IMG/VR virus record: IMGVR_UViG_3300045051_000401
Span: 1 to 58,317 of that record
Length of the DNA stretch: 58,317 nt
Reading direction: 5' to 3' (one strand)
From: a virus
Made by a program: the position numbers and the translations under genes. This document shows positions 57,742 to 58,317 of this stretch, in pieces (the first letter of the stretch is position 1; the number at the start of each line of letters is the position of its first letter). Under the pieces are notes generated by a model, which was not told the DNA's origin, did not search any database, and was given only the letters and a program-made list of their open reading frames with translations.

Positions 57742-58317
57742 TGTCAGTCATCAAGATTGAACAGCTGAAAGGGATGGCGCCGAAGTTGAGTGCGCGGTTG
57801 TTGCCGCCGGGATCCGCCCAGGTGGCCACTAACTGCGTATTCGGCTCCGGGTCGCTGGTCCCGCTGGCGGTACCGCTGGAAGTTGTGGCGGCCGGCTCCT
57901 CGGCACTCCGGGTCGGTACGAAAACCGCGATCTTCCCCTATGGTGCGTACTGGCTGAATTGGGTGGATCAGGACGTGGATGTCTGTCGCAGTTCCGTGGC
58001 GCTCGATGCGTTTGACCGGCTCTACTGGACCGGTGACACCGCCTCGCCGGCTGGTCCCAAGATGGGGGATAACAGCAAGATCCTGACCGGGGGGAGTGCC
58101 AAGCCACAAGGAGCGTGGCCGCTCGGGATCCCGAAACCGGTCAACGCTCCGGTTGCTGCCTATTCAGAAACGCCAACCGCCAACGCCCTGGCCCGGCGGT
58201 ATGCGTACTGCTACCGCTCGTTTTGCGGGGAAGAGGGGCCGCTTTCCGATGCGTCCAATATCGTATCGGTTGATGATGGTGTGGGCTCGGTTACGCTGTC
58301 GAACTTCAATGCGGTTA
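57741..58317 (+). CDS. Tail hub-like structural protein, 5' part
   Basis: The ATG at 57741 overlaps the stop of the preceding adaptor gene (TAATG), which indicates translational coupling. The frame stays open to 58190 (150 codons) and continues at base 1 to the stop at 1213-1215, giving 554 residues. It begins MSVIKIEQLKGMAPKL and is rich in Gly, Ala and Pro. No signal peptide or membrane segment is visible. It sits last in the series coat, adaptor, adaptor, tail protein. Confidence 0.7.
   Translation, partial: MSVIKIEQLKGMAPKLSARLLPPGSAQVATNCVFGSGSLVPLAVPLEVVAAGSSALRVGTKTAIFPYGAYWLNWVDQDVDVCRSSVALDAFDRLYWTGDTASPAGPKMGDNSKILTGGSAKPQGAWPLGIPKPVNAPVAAYSETPTANALARRYAYCYRSFCGEEGPLSDASNIVSVDDGVGSVTLSNFNAV
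58191..58317. repeat. Terminal direct repeat, right copy
   Basis: Exact copy of bases 1-127. It should be removed when the genome is circularised. It lies inside the tail hub-like gene, whose coding frame it preserves. Confidence 0.9.

Overview
The window is the complete genome of a tailed double-stranded DNA bacteriophage. Its last 127 bases repeat its first 127 bases exactly, so it is a circular assembly of about 58,190 bp opened inside a tail gene. The structural set is podovirus-like: two terminase subunits, a 698-residue portal, scaffold, coat, two short adaptor proteins, several internal virion proteins, and no tape measure or tail sheath. A CI-type repressor, a ParA ATPase, an iteron-bearing Rep-like gene and a serine resolvase, with no tyrosine integrase, suggest a temperate phage that persists as a plasmid (phage-plasmid). 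The host is Gram-negative: there is an embedded Rz/Rz1 spanin pair, an exported GH108 endolysin, a phage lipoprotein and an LPS-type glycosyltransferase. I cannot name the host genus.

Layout. (1) 47080 to the right end, continuing from 1 to 30731 on the plus strand, is the late region: terminase, portal, scaffold, coat, a methyltransferase-glycosyltransferase fusion, adaptors, tail hub and host-specificity protein, internal virion proteins, a giant 6,032-residue polyvalent protein filling 31% of the genome, fibre and lectin-like proteins, and lysis genes. (2) 30726-33594 on the minus strand is a maintenance operon: parA, a Rep-like gene carrying 24-bp iterons inside its coding sequence, and three small genes. 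(3) 33891-36486 is the control region: resolvase, an Xre regulator, a cysteine-rich lipoprotein, the CI-type repressor and a divergent ribbon-helix-helix gene. (4) 36551-41454 is the early region of small overlapping genes: zinc ribbons, DUF2303-like and MazG-like proteins. (5) 41483-45192 is an array of small AT-richer genes separated by imperfect palindromes that resemble integron attC sites. (6) 45249-47018 holds replication genes and ends in terminators.

Three things stand out. First, the array at 41.6-44.6 kb looks like an integron cassette cluster without an integrase (CALIN-like) inside a phage genome; two of its attC-like sites carry a Shine-Dalgarno sequence, a start codon and a shared N-terminal coding segment that run on into different downstream genes. 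Second, the giant gene has low-complexity linkers that are overprinted in the +1 frame by plausible small genes: two zinc-ribbon microproteins at 9696-9899 and a 120-residue helical protein at 17604-17966. Third, a row of 24-bp iterons lies within the Rep-like gene and is read in two frames, as VTP-type and DGNP-type peptide repeats.

The parts fit a plasmid prophage kept by ParA, Rep and resolvase under CI control. On induction, the early and replication genes lead to late transcription, and a 50-bp element repeated at 4451, 26360 and 47080 is a good candidate for the late control signal. All functions are read from motifs by eye; no database search was run.
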